64,000 bases of DNA from Nocardia shimofusensis NBRC 100134 (GTDB taxonomy: Bacteria; Actinomycetota; Actinomycetes; Mycobacteriales; Mycobacteriaceae), in contig NZ_BDBT01000009.1 of the NCBI RefSeq assembly GCF_001613125.1, forward strand, positions 1 through 64,000. The letters are read 5' to 3'. Below, in pieces: positions 35,377-45,793 of the stretch; the first letter of the stretch is position 1, and each line of letters starts with the position of its first letter. The notes under the pieces are model-generated. The model ran no database searches. It was not told where the DNA came from and was given only the letters and a program-made list of their open reading frames with translations. The position numbers and the translations under genes were made by a program.

Positions 35377-35646
35377 ATGGTTTCCCGAGACGTGATCGCC
35401 CAACTTCATCAAGACATCACCACCGCCGAGGACGCGGGTGACCGGGTCAACGCCGACCGCCTGCGCCAGGAACTGGCCCGCGCCGAGCGGGCCCGCGAAG
35501 ACGAACCGACGACGGACCCGAACGAGGCGAGGAAAGAGGCCGCACAAGATCGCCGCCCCGCCCACGACCTCGGCCCCGGTAGCGCCGAAGTCGACCAGAG
35601 CAGCATCGGCGAAGTGCCCGGCGTGGTGCAGGAGCCGCCGGACTGA
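35377..35646 (+). CDS. Small hydrophilic protein of unknown function
   Basis: 89 residues, rich in Asp, Glu, Arg and Ala. A helical half (QLHQDITTAEDAGDRVNADRLRQELARAERA) is followed by a disordered acidic tail. GAGGAGG precedes ATG 35377. No recognised family; its position behind CsbD suggests a stress link. Confidence 0.6.
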   Translation: MVSRDVIAQLHQDITTAEDAGDRVNADRLRQELARAERAREDEPTTDPNEARKEAAQDRRPAHDLGPGSAEVDQSSIGEVPGVVQEPPD

Positions 35647-35768
35647 TCAGTCCCGCAGCGGCACCCGATCCGGCTGCGCGACAGCACCTGGGGATCACCC
35701 CGCGTAGTCCAGGTATTCGATCCCATCTCGAGGCCGTTCCGGTCGGCTGGAGATGACACTCTCAGGCG

Positions 35769-35797
35769 ATGCCCGCCACGAGAACCGTGGCGGGCAT
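35769..35797. terminator. Bidirectional terminator
   Basis: Perfect 12-bp stem ATGCCCGCCACG/CGTGGCGGGCAT with a 5-base loop, between convergent genes. Confidence 0.8.
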
Positions 35798-35810
35798 TCG
35801 GCTGTCCGGT

Positions 35811-37012
35811 TCAGAGGCGGTATTCGCGGAGCAGGCCCTTGCTGATGATCGTCTTCTGGATCTCGCTGGTGCCTTCGCCGATGAGCAGGAACGGAGCCTC
35901 GCGCATGAGGCGTTCGATCTCGGCTTCCTTGGAGTAACCGAAGCCGCCGTGGATACGGAAGGCTTCCTGGGTGACCTCGGCGCAGTATTCGCTGGCGATG
36001 AGCTTGGCCATGCCCGCGACGACGTCGTTGCGTTCGCCGGAATCCTTGGCGCGGGCGGCGTTCACCATCATCAGATGCGCCGCTTCGACCTTCGTCGCCA
36101 TTTCGGCGAGTTTGAAGGCGATGGCCTGGTGCTCGGCGATCGGCTTGCCGAAGGTGGAGCGCTGCTGGGCGTAGCCGATGGCCAGTTCGAAGGCGCGCAC
36201 GGCGATGCCGCAGGCGCGGGCGGCGACATTGACGCGGCCGACTTCGATGCCGTCCATCATGTGCGAGAAGCCCTTGCCGGGTTCGCCGCCGAGGATGGCG
36301 TCGGCGCCGACGCGGAAGCCGTCGAAGAGCGCCTCGGTGGTGTCGACGCCCTTGTAGCCCATCTTGTCGATCTTGCCGGGGATGGTGAGGCCGGGCAGCA
36401 CCTCGCCGGTGCCCTCGGGCTTGTCGATCAGGAAGGTGGTGAGGTTCTTGTGCGGTTTGTCCTCGTTGTGCGACCCGGCGCCGAGATCGGTTTTCACGAG
36501 CACGGCGGTGAGGTTGGAGGTGGCGCCGTTGGTGAGCCACATCTTGGCGCCGTCGATGGTGTAGCCCTCGTCGGTGCGGGTGGCGCGGGTCTTGATGGCG
36601 GCCACGTCGGAACCGAGATCGGGTTCGGACATGGAGAACGAGCCGCGGATCTCGCCGGTGGCCATCTTCGGCAGGTAGTGCGCCTTCTGGGTCTCGGTGC
36701 CGTGCCGGGAGATCATGTGCGCGACGATGAAATGGGTGTTGATCACGCCGGACACGCTCATCCAGCCGCGGGCGATCTCCTCGACCACGAGCGCGTAGGT
36801 GAGCAGGGATTCGCCGAGGCCGCCGTATTCCTCGCCGATCGTGATGCCGAACAGGCCGATCTCCTTCATCCGTTCGACGATGTCGGTGGGATAGGTGTCG
36901 GAGTGTTCGAGTTCCTGCGCGTTCGGGATGATCTCGCGGTCGACGAACGCGCGCACGGTGGCCAGGATGTCGGTCTGGACCTCGGTGAGCCCGGCGGTGC
37001 GGGCCAGGCGGG

Positions 37013-37016
<4 letters not shown>
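35811..37016 (-). CDS. Acyl-CoA dehydrogenase 1
   Basis: 401 residues. FAD-binding FSMSEPDLGSDVAAIKTRA near residue 125, FGKPIAEHQAI, GGFGYSKEAEIERLMREAP, and the C-terminal IGEGTSEIQ with the catalytic base Glu. It should form the enoyl-CoA double bond and pass electrons to ETF. GTG 37016 overlaps the thiolase stop (GTGA); the longer frame runs into the thiolase gene and is spurious. Last gene of the SDR-thiolase-dehydrogenase operon. Confidence 0.92.
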
Positions 37017-38226
<1,210 letters not shown>

Positions 38227-38227
<1 letters not shown>

Positions 38228-38964
38228 CACATGAACCTCCCGCCGGTGACTTCCAGAACGGCACCGGTCATATAGGAGGACAGATCGGAGGCCAGGAAGA
38301 GCACCACGTCGGCGACCTCATCCGGTTCGCCCGCACGGCCCAGCGGGATCTCGGCCATCTTCTGGTCCCACACCTTCTGGGGCATGGCCTCGGTCATGGC
38401 GGTGCGGATCAGGCCGGGCTGCACGGCGTTGACGCGCACGTTCTTGAACGCGACCTCCTTGGCCGCGGCCTTGGTGAGACCGACGATGCCCGCCTTGGCG
38501 GCCGAGTAGTTGGTCTGGCCGGGCAGGCCGATCTTGCCCGAGAGCGAGGAGATGTTGACGATGGCGCCGCGCCCGTGTTCGCGCATCCGGTCGGCGGCCG
38601 CGCGGGTGCCGTTCCAGGTGCCCTTGAGGTGGACGGCGATGACGGCGTCGAAATCGTCCTCGGTCATCTTGCGCATGGTGGCGTCGCGGGTCAGGCCCGC
38701 GTTGTTGACGAACACCCCGAGCGGGCCGAAGCGCTCGGCGGTCTCGATCAGCGCCTGGATCTGCCCGGCGTCGCGGACATCGCAGTGCGCGTAGGCGGCC
38801 ACCGATTCGCCGCCGAGTTCGGCGACGGCCGCCGCGCCTGCTTCGTCGTTGATGTCACCGATGGCGACCTTGGCGCCCTCGGCGACGAAGCGGCGCGCGA
38901 TGTGCAGCCCGATTCCCTGGGCCGCTCCGGTGACCACGGCCACCCGACCCTCCAGCAAGCCCAT
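38227..38964 (-). CDS. 3-hydroxyacyl-CoA dehydrogenase-type SDR (FabG-like)
   Basis: 245 residues: cofactor motif [16 protein letters not shown], Asp 36-type acidic residue in GDIND suggesting NAD preference, NNAG, catalytic Ser and YSAAK. With the downstream thiolase it supplies the last two steps of beta-oxidation. ATG 38964 follows CGGAGCTGAT. First gene of this operon; 192 bases separate it from the CoA-transferase gene on its 3-prime coordinate side. Confidence 0.9.
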
Positions 38965-39156
38965 ATCAGCTCCGATCCGTTCGTGTCTGCGGGCCGGTGT
39001 GTGCACGGCCCCTGTCGGTCGTCCTGCGCGCGGAATGCGCACCGGGCGGACGTTGTGACTTCGCGTGACTCTGTGCCGATGCCATGGCGCGACGTCGCCG
39101 GGATGCCAGTACCCTGGCCCGGCACGACGCCTCGGCCCGACCCCGGCGAGGGAGAG

Positions 39157-40383
39157 TCACTGCACCACTCCCTCTTCGCGCAGGCTCTCGATCTCTTCCG
39201 GCGTGCTGCCGAGTTCGATCAACACCGCGTCGGTCTGTTCGCCGAGCGCGGGCACCGGGTCCATGCGCATCTCCACGTCGGAGAACGTCATCGGCGGCAG
39301 CACCGCGCGGATCGGCCCGGCTTCGGTGCCGACCTCGCGCCAGCGGTCGCGCGCGGACAGTTGCGGGTGCGCGATCAGGCCCCTCATGTCGTTGAGCTGC
39401 GCGGCGGGGATACCGAACTTCGCCAGCAGCTCGTCGAGCTCCCGGGTGGCGAAGCGGCGGGTCTGCTCGGCGACGGCGGCGTCGACCTCCGCGCGGTGGC
39501 GGACCCGCTCGATATTGGTGACGAAGCGCGGGTCGTCGGCGAGCTCGGGGACGCCGAACACGTCGGTGACCAGGGCGCGCCAACCGCGATCGTTCTGTAC
39601 GCCGATGAGGATCCGGCCGTCGGCGGTCGGGTAGGCGTCGTAGGGGGCGATCGAGGCGTGCGACAGGCCCATGCGCTGGACCTGTGTGTCCTGGTACATC
39701 TGCATGTACATGGAGTGGCCGAGCCATTCGACGGTGGCGTCGAACATGGCGATCTCGATGGTGGCGCCTTTCCCGGTGCGCTCGCGGCGGAACAGCGCGG
39801 CCTGGATGGACGACAGCGCGTAGAGGCCCGAGGCGATATCGGCCGAGGGCACACCGGTTTTGGTCGCGGTCTCGGGGGTGCCGGTGATCGAGCACAGACC
39901 GGTCTCGGCCTGGATGAGCATGTCGTAGGCCTTGCGGTCGCGGTACGGGCCGTCGGTGCCGTAGCCGCTCATGTTGACCACGATCAGTCCGGGCTGCTCG
40001 CGGCGCAGCTCGTCGGCGCCGAAGCCCAGCCGCGCGGCGGCGCCGGGCGCGAGGTTCTGGATGAACACGTCGGCGCGGGAGATCAACTCGCGCAGCAGCT
40101 TGCGGCCGCGGTCGTCCTTGAGGTCGAGGGCGATGGATTCCTTGCCGCGGTTGAGCCAGACGAAATGCGAGGCCAGGCCGTGCACGGCGGCGTCGTAGTT
40201 GCGGGCGAAATCGCCTTCGCCGACCCGTTCCACCTTGATGACCCTGGCGCCGAAATCGGCCAGGTGGCGGCTGGCCATCGGCGCGGCGACGGCCTGTTCG
40301 AGGCTGACGACGGTCACCCCCGCGAGTGGCAGTTCGCCCGAATCCGTTGCCGCGCCGGGGTGGCCGGTATCAGCGCTGCCCAC
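39157..40383 (-). CDS. Class III CoA-transferase (CaiB/BaiF) A
   Basis: 408 residues. GVTVVSLEQAVAAPMASRHLADFGARVIKVE at the start and RKAYDMLIQAETGLCSITG, whose Asp is the catalytic residue that carries CoA. It transfers CoA between acids, activating a substrate without ATP. GTG 40383 overlaps the upstream dehydrogenase by 14 bases. A second, different class III transferase lies upstream in the same operon; such pairs act as heteromers in toluene/benzylsuccinate degradation (BbsEF), a possible analogy here. Confidence 0.9.
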   Translation of the reverse strand: MGSADTGHPGAATDSGELPLAGVTVVSLEQAVAAPMASRHLADFGARVIKVERVGEGDFARNYDAAVHGLASHFVWLNRGKESIALDLKDDRGRKLLRELISRADVFIQNLAPGAAARLGFGADELRREQPGLIVVNMSGYGTDGPYRDRKAYDMLIQAETGLCSITGTPETATKTGVPSADIASGLYALSSIQAALFRRERTGKGATIEIAMFDATVEWLGHSMYMQMYQDTQVQRMGLSHASIAPYDAYPTADGRILIGVQNDRGWRALVTDVFGVPELADDPRFVTNIERVRHRAEVDAAVAEQTRRFATRELDELLAKFGIPAAQLNDMRGLIAHPQLSARDRWREVGTEAGPIRAVLPPMTFSDVEMRMDPVPALGEQTDAVLIELGSTPEEIESLREEGVVQ

Positions 40384-41587
40384 CGGTCGCCTCCCGTTTG
40401 GCCTGCTTCACCAGCTGACCGCCGATGATGAGCCGCTGGATCTCGCTGGTGCCCTCGTAGAGACGCAGCAGGCGAACGTCGCGGTAGATGCGCTCGACGG
40501 CGACATCGCGCATGTAGCCGGTGCCGCCGTGGATCTGCACCGCCAGATCGGCGACCCGGCCGACCATCTCGGTGCAGTACAGCTTGGCCGCCGACGGACC
40601 GACGCGGCGGTCCTCGCCGGAGACATAGCGGGCGGCGACGTCGCGAACGAGGGCGCGACCGGCCAGCACGCCGGTGTACTGGTCGGCGATCATGGCCTGG
40701 ACCAGCTGGAAATCGCCGATCGCGGAGCCGCCCTGGGTGGCGGTGGCGGCGTAGGCGACGGATTCGTCGAGAGCGCGCTGGGCGGCGCCGACGGCCAGCG
40801 CGGCGATGTGCACGCGCCCGCGGGTCAGCGACACCATGGCGGCCCGGTAGCCGACGTCCTCGCTGCCGCCGACCAGCGCCGAATTCGGCACGCGCACAGC
40901 GGAGAAGCGCACGTCGGAGGTCCAGGCGCCCTCCTGGCCCATCTTGCGGTCCTTGACGCCCACCTCGAGGCCGGGGGTGTCGGCGGGGACCAGGAACACC
41001 GCGATGCCCGGCCCGTCGGAGTCGGCCGCGCGGGTGCGGGCGAACACGACGAACAGGTCCGCGGAGGGGGCGTTGGTGATGAAGCGTTTCTCGCCGTCGA
41101 TCACCCAATCAGTGCCCCCTCTGCGATCGCCGTCGCGAACAGCTTTGGTCCGCAGCCCGGCCGGGTTGGAGCCCGCGCCCGGTTCGGTGAGGGCGAAGGA
41201 GGCCACCACCTCGCCGGAGGCGATGCGCTCGAGCCAGGTCTGCTTCTGCTCCTCGGTGCCGTAGGTGACCAGCACCTGGCCGGCGATGCCGTTGTTGGTG
41301 CCGAACATCGAGCGGAACGCGAGGGTGGTGTAGCCGAACTCCATCGCCAGCTCGACATCCTGGGCGAGGTTCAAGCCCAGACCACCCCACTTCTGCGGGA
41401 TCGCGTAGCCGAACAGCCCCATATCGGCGGCGGCGCGGCGGATGTCGTCGGGGATGCGGTCGGTGTCGGCGATCTCCTGTTCGCGCGGCACCACCACCTC
41501 GCGGACGAAGGTCCGGGTCTGGGCCAGGATGTCGGCGAAGTCCTGGTCGGACACCTGCGACACCAGGGCGGCCTGGTCGGCGGCCAT
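40370..41587 (-). CDS. Acyl-CoA dehydrogenase 2
   Basis: 405 residues. SFALTEPGAGSNPAGLRTKA for FAD, DVGYRAAMVSLTRGRVHIAA, GGTGYMRDVAVERIYRDVR and the base Glu in LYEGTSEIQ. It differs clearly from dehydrogenase 1 and has the longer loop after the FAD motif. GAGGAGCATTCG sets ATG 41587; the frame upstream belongs to the aldehyde dehydrogenase. Probably acts on the CoA ester made by the transferase. Confidence 0.93.
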   Translation of the reverse strand: MAADQAALVSQVSDQDFADILAQTRTFVREVVVPREQEIADTDRIPDDIRRAAADMGLFGYAIPQKWGGLGLNLAQDVELAMEFGYTTLAFRSMFGTNNGIAGQVLVTYGTEEQKQTWLERIASGEVVASFALTEPGAGSNPAGLRTKAVRDGDRRGGTDWVIDGEKRFITNAPSADLFVVFARTRAADSDGPGIAVFLVPADTPGLEVGVKDRKMGQEGAWTSDVRFSAVRVPNSALVGGSEDVGYRAAMVSLTRGRVHIAALAVGAAQRALDESVAYAATATQGGSAIGDFQLVQAMIADQYTGVLAGRALVRDVAARYVSGEDRRVGPSAAKLYCTEMVGRVADLAVQIHGGTGYMRDVAVERIYRDVRLLRLYEGTSEIQRLIIGGQLVKQAKREATGGQR

Positions 41588-41619
41588 CGAATGCTCCTCT
41601 GCTGGAATGGGGTTCGCCG

Positions 41620-42993
41620 TCAGCGCGGGTTGCGGATCAGCTTCTTGTTGGCGAATTCGGCGATGCCGTAGTGCGAGAGCTCGCGGCCCACACCGGAGCG
41701 CTTCACCCCGCCGAACGGCAGATCGGGAGCCGAGCGGCTGGTGCCGTTGATCCACACCATGCCGGTCTCCAGCCGGTCGGCGACCTCGGCCGCCAGCTGT
41801 GCGTCGGCGCCGAACACCGCCGCGGCCAGGCCGTAGGGCGAGTCGTTGGCCAGTTCCACCGCCGCGTCCACCGAGGGCACCCGATAGACCACCGCGACCG
41901 GGCCGAACAGCTCCTCCCGGTAGACGCGCATGTCCGGGGTGACGTCGGTGAGCACCGTCGCCTCGTAATACGCGCCCGGTCCCTCGACGGGCCGCCCGCC
42001 GGTGGCCACGGTCGCCCCCTGCGCGACCGCTTCGTCCACCTGGCGGGCGAGATCGTCGCGCGCGCGCCGCGAGGACAGCGGGCCGAACGTCGTCGCGGGG
42101 TCCGTGGGGTCGCCGGGCCGCTGATCCCGCATGGCGGAGACGAACGCGTCGAGGAACTCGTCGTAGATCTCGTCGAGCACGATGAAGCGCTTGGAGGCCG
42201 TGCAGGCCTGACCGGCGTTGCCCATCCGGTTGCCCACCGCGGCGGCCACCGTCTGCTCCAGATCGGCGGCGTCGAGCACCAGGAACGGATCCGAGCCGCC
42301 CAGTTCGAGCACGTACTTCTTCAGGTGTCTGCCCGCGACCTCCGCGACCGCCGCGCCGGCGCGTTCGGACCCGGTCAGCGACACGCCCTGCACCCGGGGA
42401 TCGGCGATGATCCGGGCGACCTGCTCGTTGCTCGCGAACAGATTGCGGTACACCGACTCCGGCGCGCCCGCCTCGGCGAACACCTCCGCGATGGCCAAGG
42501 CCGACTGCGGGCAGATCTGGGCGTGCTTGAGCAGGATCGTGTTGCCCAGCACCAGGTTCGGCGCGGCGAAGCGGGCCACCTGGTAGTAGGGGTAGTTCCA
42601 CGGCATGACGCCCAGCAGCGGGCCGATCGGCTCGGTGCGCACCACGGCGGTGCCGGTCCCGGAGAAGGTCAGCGGCTCGTCGGCCAGGAAGGTTTCGGCA
42701 TTGTCGGCGTAGTACTCGTAGATCGCGGCGCTGAGCGCGACCTCGCCGCGGGCTTGGGTGATCGGCTTGCCCATCTCCAGGGTGAGCAGGGCGGCCAGTT
42801 TCTCGGACTTGTCGCGGTAGAGCCGGGCGACCCGGCGCAGCAGTGCCGCGCGCTCGGGGCTGGGGACGCGCCGCCAATCGTCGTAGGCGGTCTTCGACGC
42901 GGCGAGGGCGTCGTCGATCTCGGCGTCGGCAGCCTCGGGGAAACGGGCGAGTACCTCACCGGTTGCCGGATCGGTGGTGGCGTAGTCGCTCAT
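41620..42993 (-). CDS. Aldehyde dehydrogenase (succinate-semialdehyde dehydrogenase-like)
   Basis: 457 residues. MPWNYPYYQVARFAAPNLVLGNTILLKHA (Asn and Lys for cofactor), LELGGSDPF with the base Glu, and catalytic Cys in GNAGQACTASKRF. The short N-terminus and GGVKRSGVGRELSHYGI at the end resemble the NADP-dependent GabD family. It would oxidise an aldehyde, perhaps a semialdehyde, to the acid that the CoA-transferases activate. ATG 42993 overlaps the 44-residue ORF stop. Confidence 0.92.
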   Translation of the reverse strand: MSDYATTDPATGEVLARFPEAADAEIDDALAASKTAYDDWRRVPSPERAALLRRVARLYRDKSEKLAALLTLEMGKPITQARGEVALSAAIYEYYADNAETFLADEPLTFSGTGTAVVRTEPIGPLLGVMPWNYPYYQVARFAAPNLVLGNTILLKHAQICPQSALAIAEVFAEAGAPESVYRNLFASNEQVARIIADPRVQGVSLTGSERAGAAVAEVAGRHLKKYVLELGGSDPFLVLDAADLEQTVAAAVGNRMGNAGQACTASKRFIVLDEIYDEFLDAFVSAMRDQRPGDPTDPATTFGPLSSRRARDDLARQVDEAVAQGATVATGGRPVEGPGAYYEATVLTDVTPDMRVYREELFGPVAVVYRVPSVDAAVELANDSPYGLAAAVFGADAQLAAEVADRLETGMVWINGTSRSAPDLPFGGVKRSGVGRELSHYGIAEFANKKLIRNPR

Positions 42994-43124
42994 AGCTGTG
43001 CCCTCTTCTCGATGGCGGACTGCTCGGTGGCGGACTGCTCGGCGGCCCACTCCTGGGTGGCCGCCTTCTGGGTGGCCGATTTCTCGGGAGCCGGGTGCCC
43101 GACGATCGTGACCCTGTCGCTCAT
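42990..43124 (-). CDS. 44-residue ORF embedded in the operon
   Basis: It starts at ATG 43124 inside the CoA-transferase B stop (ATGA) and stops inside the aldehyde-dehydrogenase start (ATGA). Its product begins MSDRVTIVGHPAPEKSATQ and continues as an Ala/Glu/Gln/Thr helix built from degenerate repeats (SATQ, AATQ, SATEQ, SAIEK). Perfect stop/start overlap on both sides argues that it is translated. It is below the length cut-off of usual gene finders. It may be a coupling device, a helical subunit, or a product of junction expansion like those elsewhere in this window. Confidence 0.6.
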   Translation of the reverse strand: MSDRVTIVGHPAPEKSATQKAATQEWAAEQSATEQSAIEKRAQL

Positions 43125-44488
43125 GGGGACGGCACTCCCAGATGGCCGCCGTCGATCAGCGCGTCGATCTCCTCGTCGGGCGCGCCGAGCAGATCGCGCA
43201 CGACGGCCGCGCCGTCGGCGCCGAGCGCGGGCGCGGGGCCGGTCGACAGATGCCTGCCGTCGAACGTCGCCGGCAGGCCCGCCGCCAGGTAGGTGCCGAT
43301 GCGCGGCTGGTCAAGGGGGCTGAACAGCGGATTGTCGGCGAGTTCGCCACCCGCGACGATCTCGGCGAAACCGCGGTAGCGGTCGAACAGCACCGAGGTG
43401 CCCGACAGCGCGGCCTCGACCTCGGCGGCGGTGTGCTCGGCGAACCAGGTGGCGAACACCGCGTCGAGCAGTTCGCGGTAGCGGTAGCGGTCGCCGTCGG
43501 TGGAGAAGTCCACGCCCAGCGAGGATTCCAGCGCCGCGACCACCTCGGTGCGGCCGGTGACCCGCACCAGATCGCGCATGTGCCGGGGTGTCAGCGCGAC
43601 GACCATGAAACGCGCGCCGTCGCTGGTGCGGAAGTCCTTGCCGTAGGTGCCGTAGACGGCGTTGCCGGTGGCCTCGCGCTCCACGCCGTTGATCTGCACC
43701 TCGGTGAGGTAGCTCAGGTGACCGGCGAGGGCGAGCGCGACGTCCGACAGCGGCAGGTCGACGGCCGAACCCTGCCCGGTCGCCTCACGCTTGCGCACCG
43801 CCGCCGCGACGGCCAGCGCCGCGTACAGGCCGCAGGCCACATCCCAGGCGGGCAGCACGTGATTGGCCGGGCCGTCGTGGGTGGGAGAGCCGGTGATGAG
43901 CGGGAAGCCGGTGGCGGCATTGACGGTGTAGTCCACCGCCGCGCTGCCGTCGCGCTTGCCGAGGATCTGCACGGTGATGACATCCGGGCGCAGCGCGCTC
44001 AGCGTCTCGTGGCTCAGCCAGCCTCGGCCGCCGGCATTGGTGACCAGGATGCCGCCGCCCTCGCCCGGCGCGGTGATCAGCCGCTGCACCAGTTCCCGGC
44101 CCTCGGGACTGCGTAGATCGCAAGTGACCGACCGCTTTCCGCGATTGAGCCCGGCCCAGTAGATGCTCTCGCCCGCCTGGGTGACCGGCCAGCGGTTCTT
44201 GTCGCCCGCGCCGCCGATGGGGTCGACGCGGATGACTTCCGCGCCGAGCTGGGAGAGGGTCAGCCCACACAGGGGCGAGGCGACGAAGCTCGACACCTCG
44301 ACCACCCGCAGCCCGGCCAAGGGGCGCGGGGCGCTCATGCTGTGTTGGTCGGGCATGGGCGGGGGGCCTGCGTGGTGATGCTGCGCTGCCGCCTCCGGCC
44401 CCTGACCGCTCATGCTGTGTTGGCCGGGCATGGGCGGGGGGCCTGCGTGGTGATGCTGCGCTGCCGCCTCCGGCCCCTGACCGCTCAT
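43121..44488 (-). CDS. Class III CoA-transferase (CaiB/BaiF) B
   Basis: 455 residues from ATG 44488; the core starts at residue 51 (MSAPRPLAGLRVVEVSSFV). The catalytic Asp is in AAVDYTVNAATGFPLITG. The preceding 50 residues are two 25-residue repeats (MSGQGPEAAAQHHHAGPPP...QHS). Three ATG codons, one per repeat plus the core, at 44488, 44413 and 44338 can start translation; 44488 overlaps the MaoC stop. Sequence unlike transferase A, so the two may pair. Confidence 0.88.
   Translation of the reverse strand: MSGQGPEAAAQHHHAGPPPMPGQHSMSGQGPEAAAQHHHAGPPPMPDQHSMSAPRPLAGLRVVEVSSFVASPLCGLTLSQLGAEVIRVDPIGGAGDKNRWPVTQAGESIYWAGLNRGKRSVTCDLRSPEGRELVQRLITAPGEGGGILVTNAGGRGWLSHETLSALRPDVITVQILGKRDGSAAVDYTVNAATGFPLITGSPTHDGPANHVLPAWDVACGLYAALAVAAAVRKREATGQGSAVDLPLSDVALALAGHLSYLTEVQINGVEREATGNAVYGTYGKDFRTSDGARFMVVALTPRHMRDLVRVTGRTEVVAALESSLGVDFSTDGDRYRYRELLDAVFATWFAEHTAAEVEAALSGTSVLFDRYRGFAEIVAGGELADNPLFSPLDQPRIGTYLAAGLPATFDGRHLSTGPAPALGADGAAVVRDLLGAPDEEIDALIDGGHLGVPSP
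44338..44487 (-). repeat. Two 75-bp direct repeats carrying the MaoC-stop/CoA-transferase-start junction
   Basis: Units 44338-44412 and 44413-44487 differ by a single base by eye. Each begins with ATGAGCGGTC on the minus strand, so each copy holds an in-frame ATG and a TGA in the MaoC frame. Translated in the CoA-transferase frame they give two His/Pro/Gly-rich 25-residue units. Near identity means the duplication is recent. Confidence 0.9.
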
Positions 44489-45540
44489 GCCAGCAACCCC
44501 GTGAAGCGCCAATCCAATACCGGTCGCGGGGAAGCGGATTCGGAGCCCGGGCGGGGATGCGCGTGGACGATCGCGCGCAGCCGCACGGCGTGCCCGTCGC
44601 CGCAGGGTTCGGCCGACTCGATGTGCAGTTCGCTGGTGAGGGTGTCGCCCTCGCGGACCGGACCGGTGTGATCGCAGGACTGCCAGCCCAGCACGGTCAC
44701 CAGTGCGGGCAGCGCGCGGGTGGCCTGGGCGAAGGCGAGGCCGATGGTGTGGCCGCCGTAGACCAGGCGACCTGCCTCGCCGCTGCGCTCGTCGTGGTGC
44801 ACGGCGGCGATGTTGAGAGTGAGCCGCGCCAGTTCGGGTGCGCTGGTGACCACGTCGCCGCTGCTGTGGAAGACCGCGCCGACGAGGTCGGGGGAGAAGT
44901 GCGGGCCGGGCACACGAGCGCGGTAGGCGTCGAGATCCCAGCCTTCGACGGCTCGCGGATCACCGCTCATCGGCTCGCTCTCGGGGGCGCCGCTCGCGCC
45001 GGCCGCGGGGGCGCTGCCGATGGCCGAGAGGTCGTCGGCGCGGCGCACGCGATCCTCGGCGGCGGACGGGCTCAGCGGGAGCATGGCGCACCGGTGGAAA
45101 TCCAGGACGACGCGGTCGTGCTGGTCGGTGGAGGTGATGCGCAGCGCGGCCAGACCGGTGGGGGCGCGGCCGGGCTTGGCGGAGTTCTCGCGCAGGCCGA
45201 CCACCCGGGTGCGGGTGTAGAGGGTGTCGCCCAGGACGGGGAAGCGGTGGAAGCGCAGGCCGCGGTAGAAGAGGTTGGCCTTGACGTGGTGGGTGGCCAG
45301 GGTCGACTGGCCGATGGCGATGTCCCAGACGAGGCCGGGATGGGCCAGGGGAGCCGGCGAGCCGATGACTGCTTCGCCGAGGTGCGCGTCGAGGGGCAGA
45401 CGCAGCCGATCGCCGAGGATCGCCTGATGAGAGGCGGCGAGCCCGCTGGTCAAGGTGACCGCGGGGGCGGTGTCGAACGTGGCGCCGGGCTCGAGTTCGT
45501 CGAAATACGGTCCGCCGACGAACGTCTCGCGTCGGTTCAC
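44485..45540 (-). CDS. Double-hotdog MaoC-family dehydratase/hydratase
   Basis: 351 residues. Two hotdog domains: residues 10-155 with VGGPYFDELEPGATF and NLFYRGLRFHRFPVLGDTLY, and 190-350 with NIAAVHHDERSGEAGRLVYGGHTIGLAF, the degenerate hydratase-2 motif with Asp/His. The plan fits fungal-type or mesaconyl-CoA hydratases for beta-oxidation intermediates. GTG 45540 starts VNRRETFVGG; the upstream frame is open, but its extension has odd composition. First gene of the minus-strand operon; the operator repeats at 45703-45758 lie upstream. Confidence 0.82.
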   Translation of the reverse strand: MNRRETFVGGPYFDELEPGATFDTAPAVTLTSGLAASHQAILGDRLRLPLDAHLGEAVIGSPAPLAHPGLVWDIAIGQSTLATHHVKANLFYRGLRFHRFPVLGDTLYTRTRVVGLRENSAKPGRAPTGLAALRITSTDQHDRVVLDFHRCAMLPLSPSAAEDRVRRADDLSAIGSAPAAGASGAPESEPMSGDPRAVEGWDLDAYRARVPGPHFSPDLVGAVFHSSGDVVTSAPELARLTLNIAAVHHDERSGEAGRLVYGGHTIGLAFAQATRALPALVTVLGWQSCDHTGPVREGDTLTSELHIESAEPCGDGHAVRLRAIVHAHPRPGSESASPRPVLDWRFTGLLA

Positions 45541-45702
45541 AGCGTGGTCCACCTCGATCCCGGTCGCCGGCGATGCCGGAACGGCGCCGGCGATCCGGCA
45601 CTGCCCGGAATATTTGCAGCGGGACAACGGTCATGTCAAGACCAATGTGCGGCTATGCTACCGATATGGCCGGTATTTGGCCGTACAAATCAGGCTGTGT
45701 GC

Positions 45703-45758
45703 ATCAGTCCAGGGACATCAGTCCGGGTACATCAGACCGGGTACATCGGACCGGGTAC
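45703..45758. repeat. Four tandem 14-bp repeats in a divergent promoter region
   Basis: ATCAGTCCAGGGAC, ATCAGTCCGGGTAC, ATCAGACCGGGTAC and ATCGGACCGGGTAC follow one another without gaps. They lie midway between the MaoC operon and acyl-CoA dehydrogenase 3, 35 bases before the latter's ATG. Position and regular phasing suggest a cooperative operator array, perhaps for the GntR regulator encoded downstream. Confidence 0.75.
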
Positions 45759-45793
45759 TGCAGCCGTACACGTACATCGGAATTCAGGCGGAG

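Noticed and set aside
40370..42877. An 835-codon frame suggesting a fused aldehyde dehydrogenase/acyl-CoA dehydrogenase
   Set aside because: The N-terminal half is the wrong-frame shadow of the intact aldehyde dehydrogenase. A strong ribosome site marks the dehydrogenase ATG at 41587.
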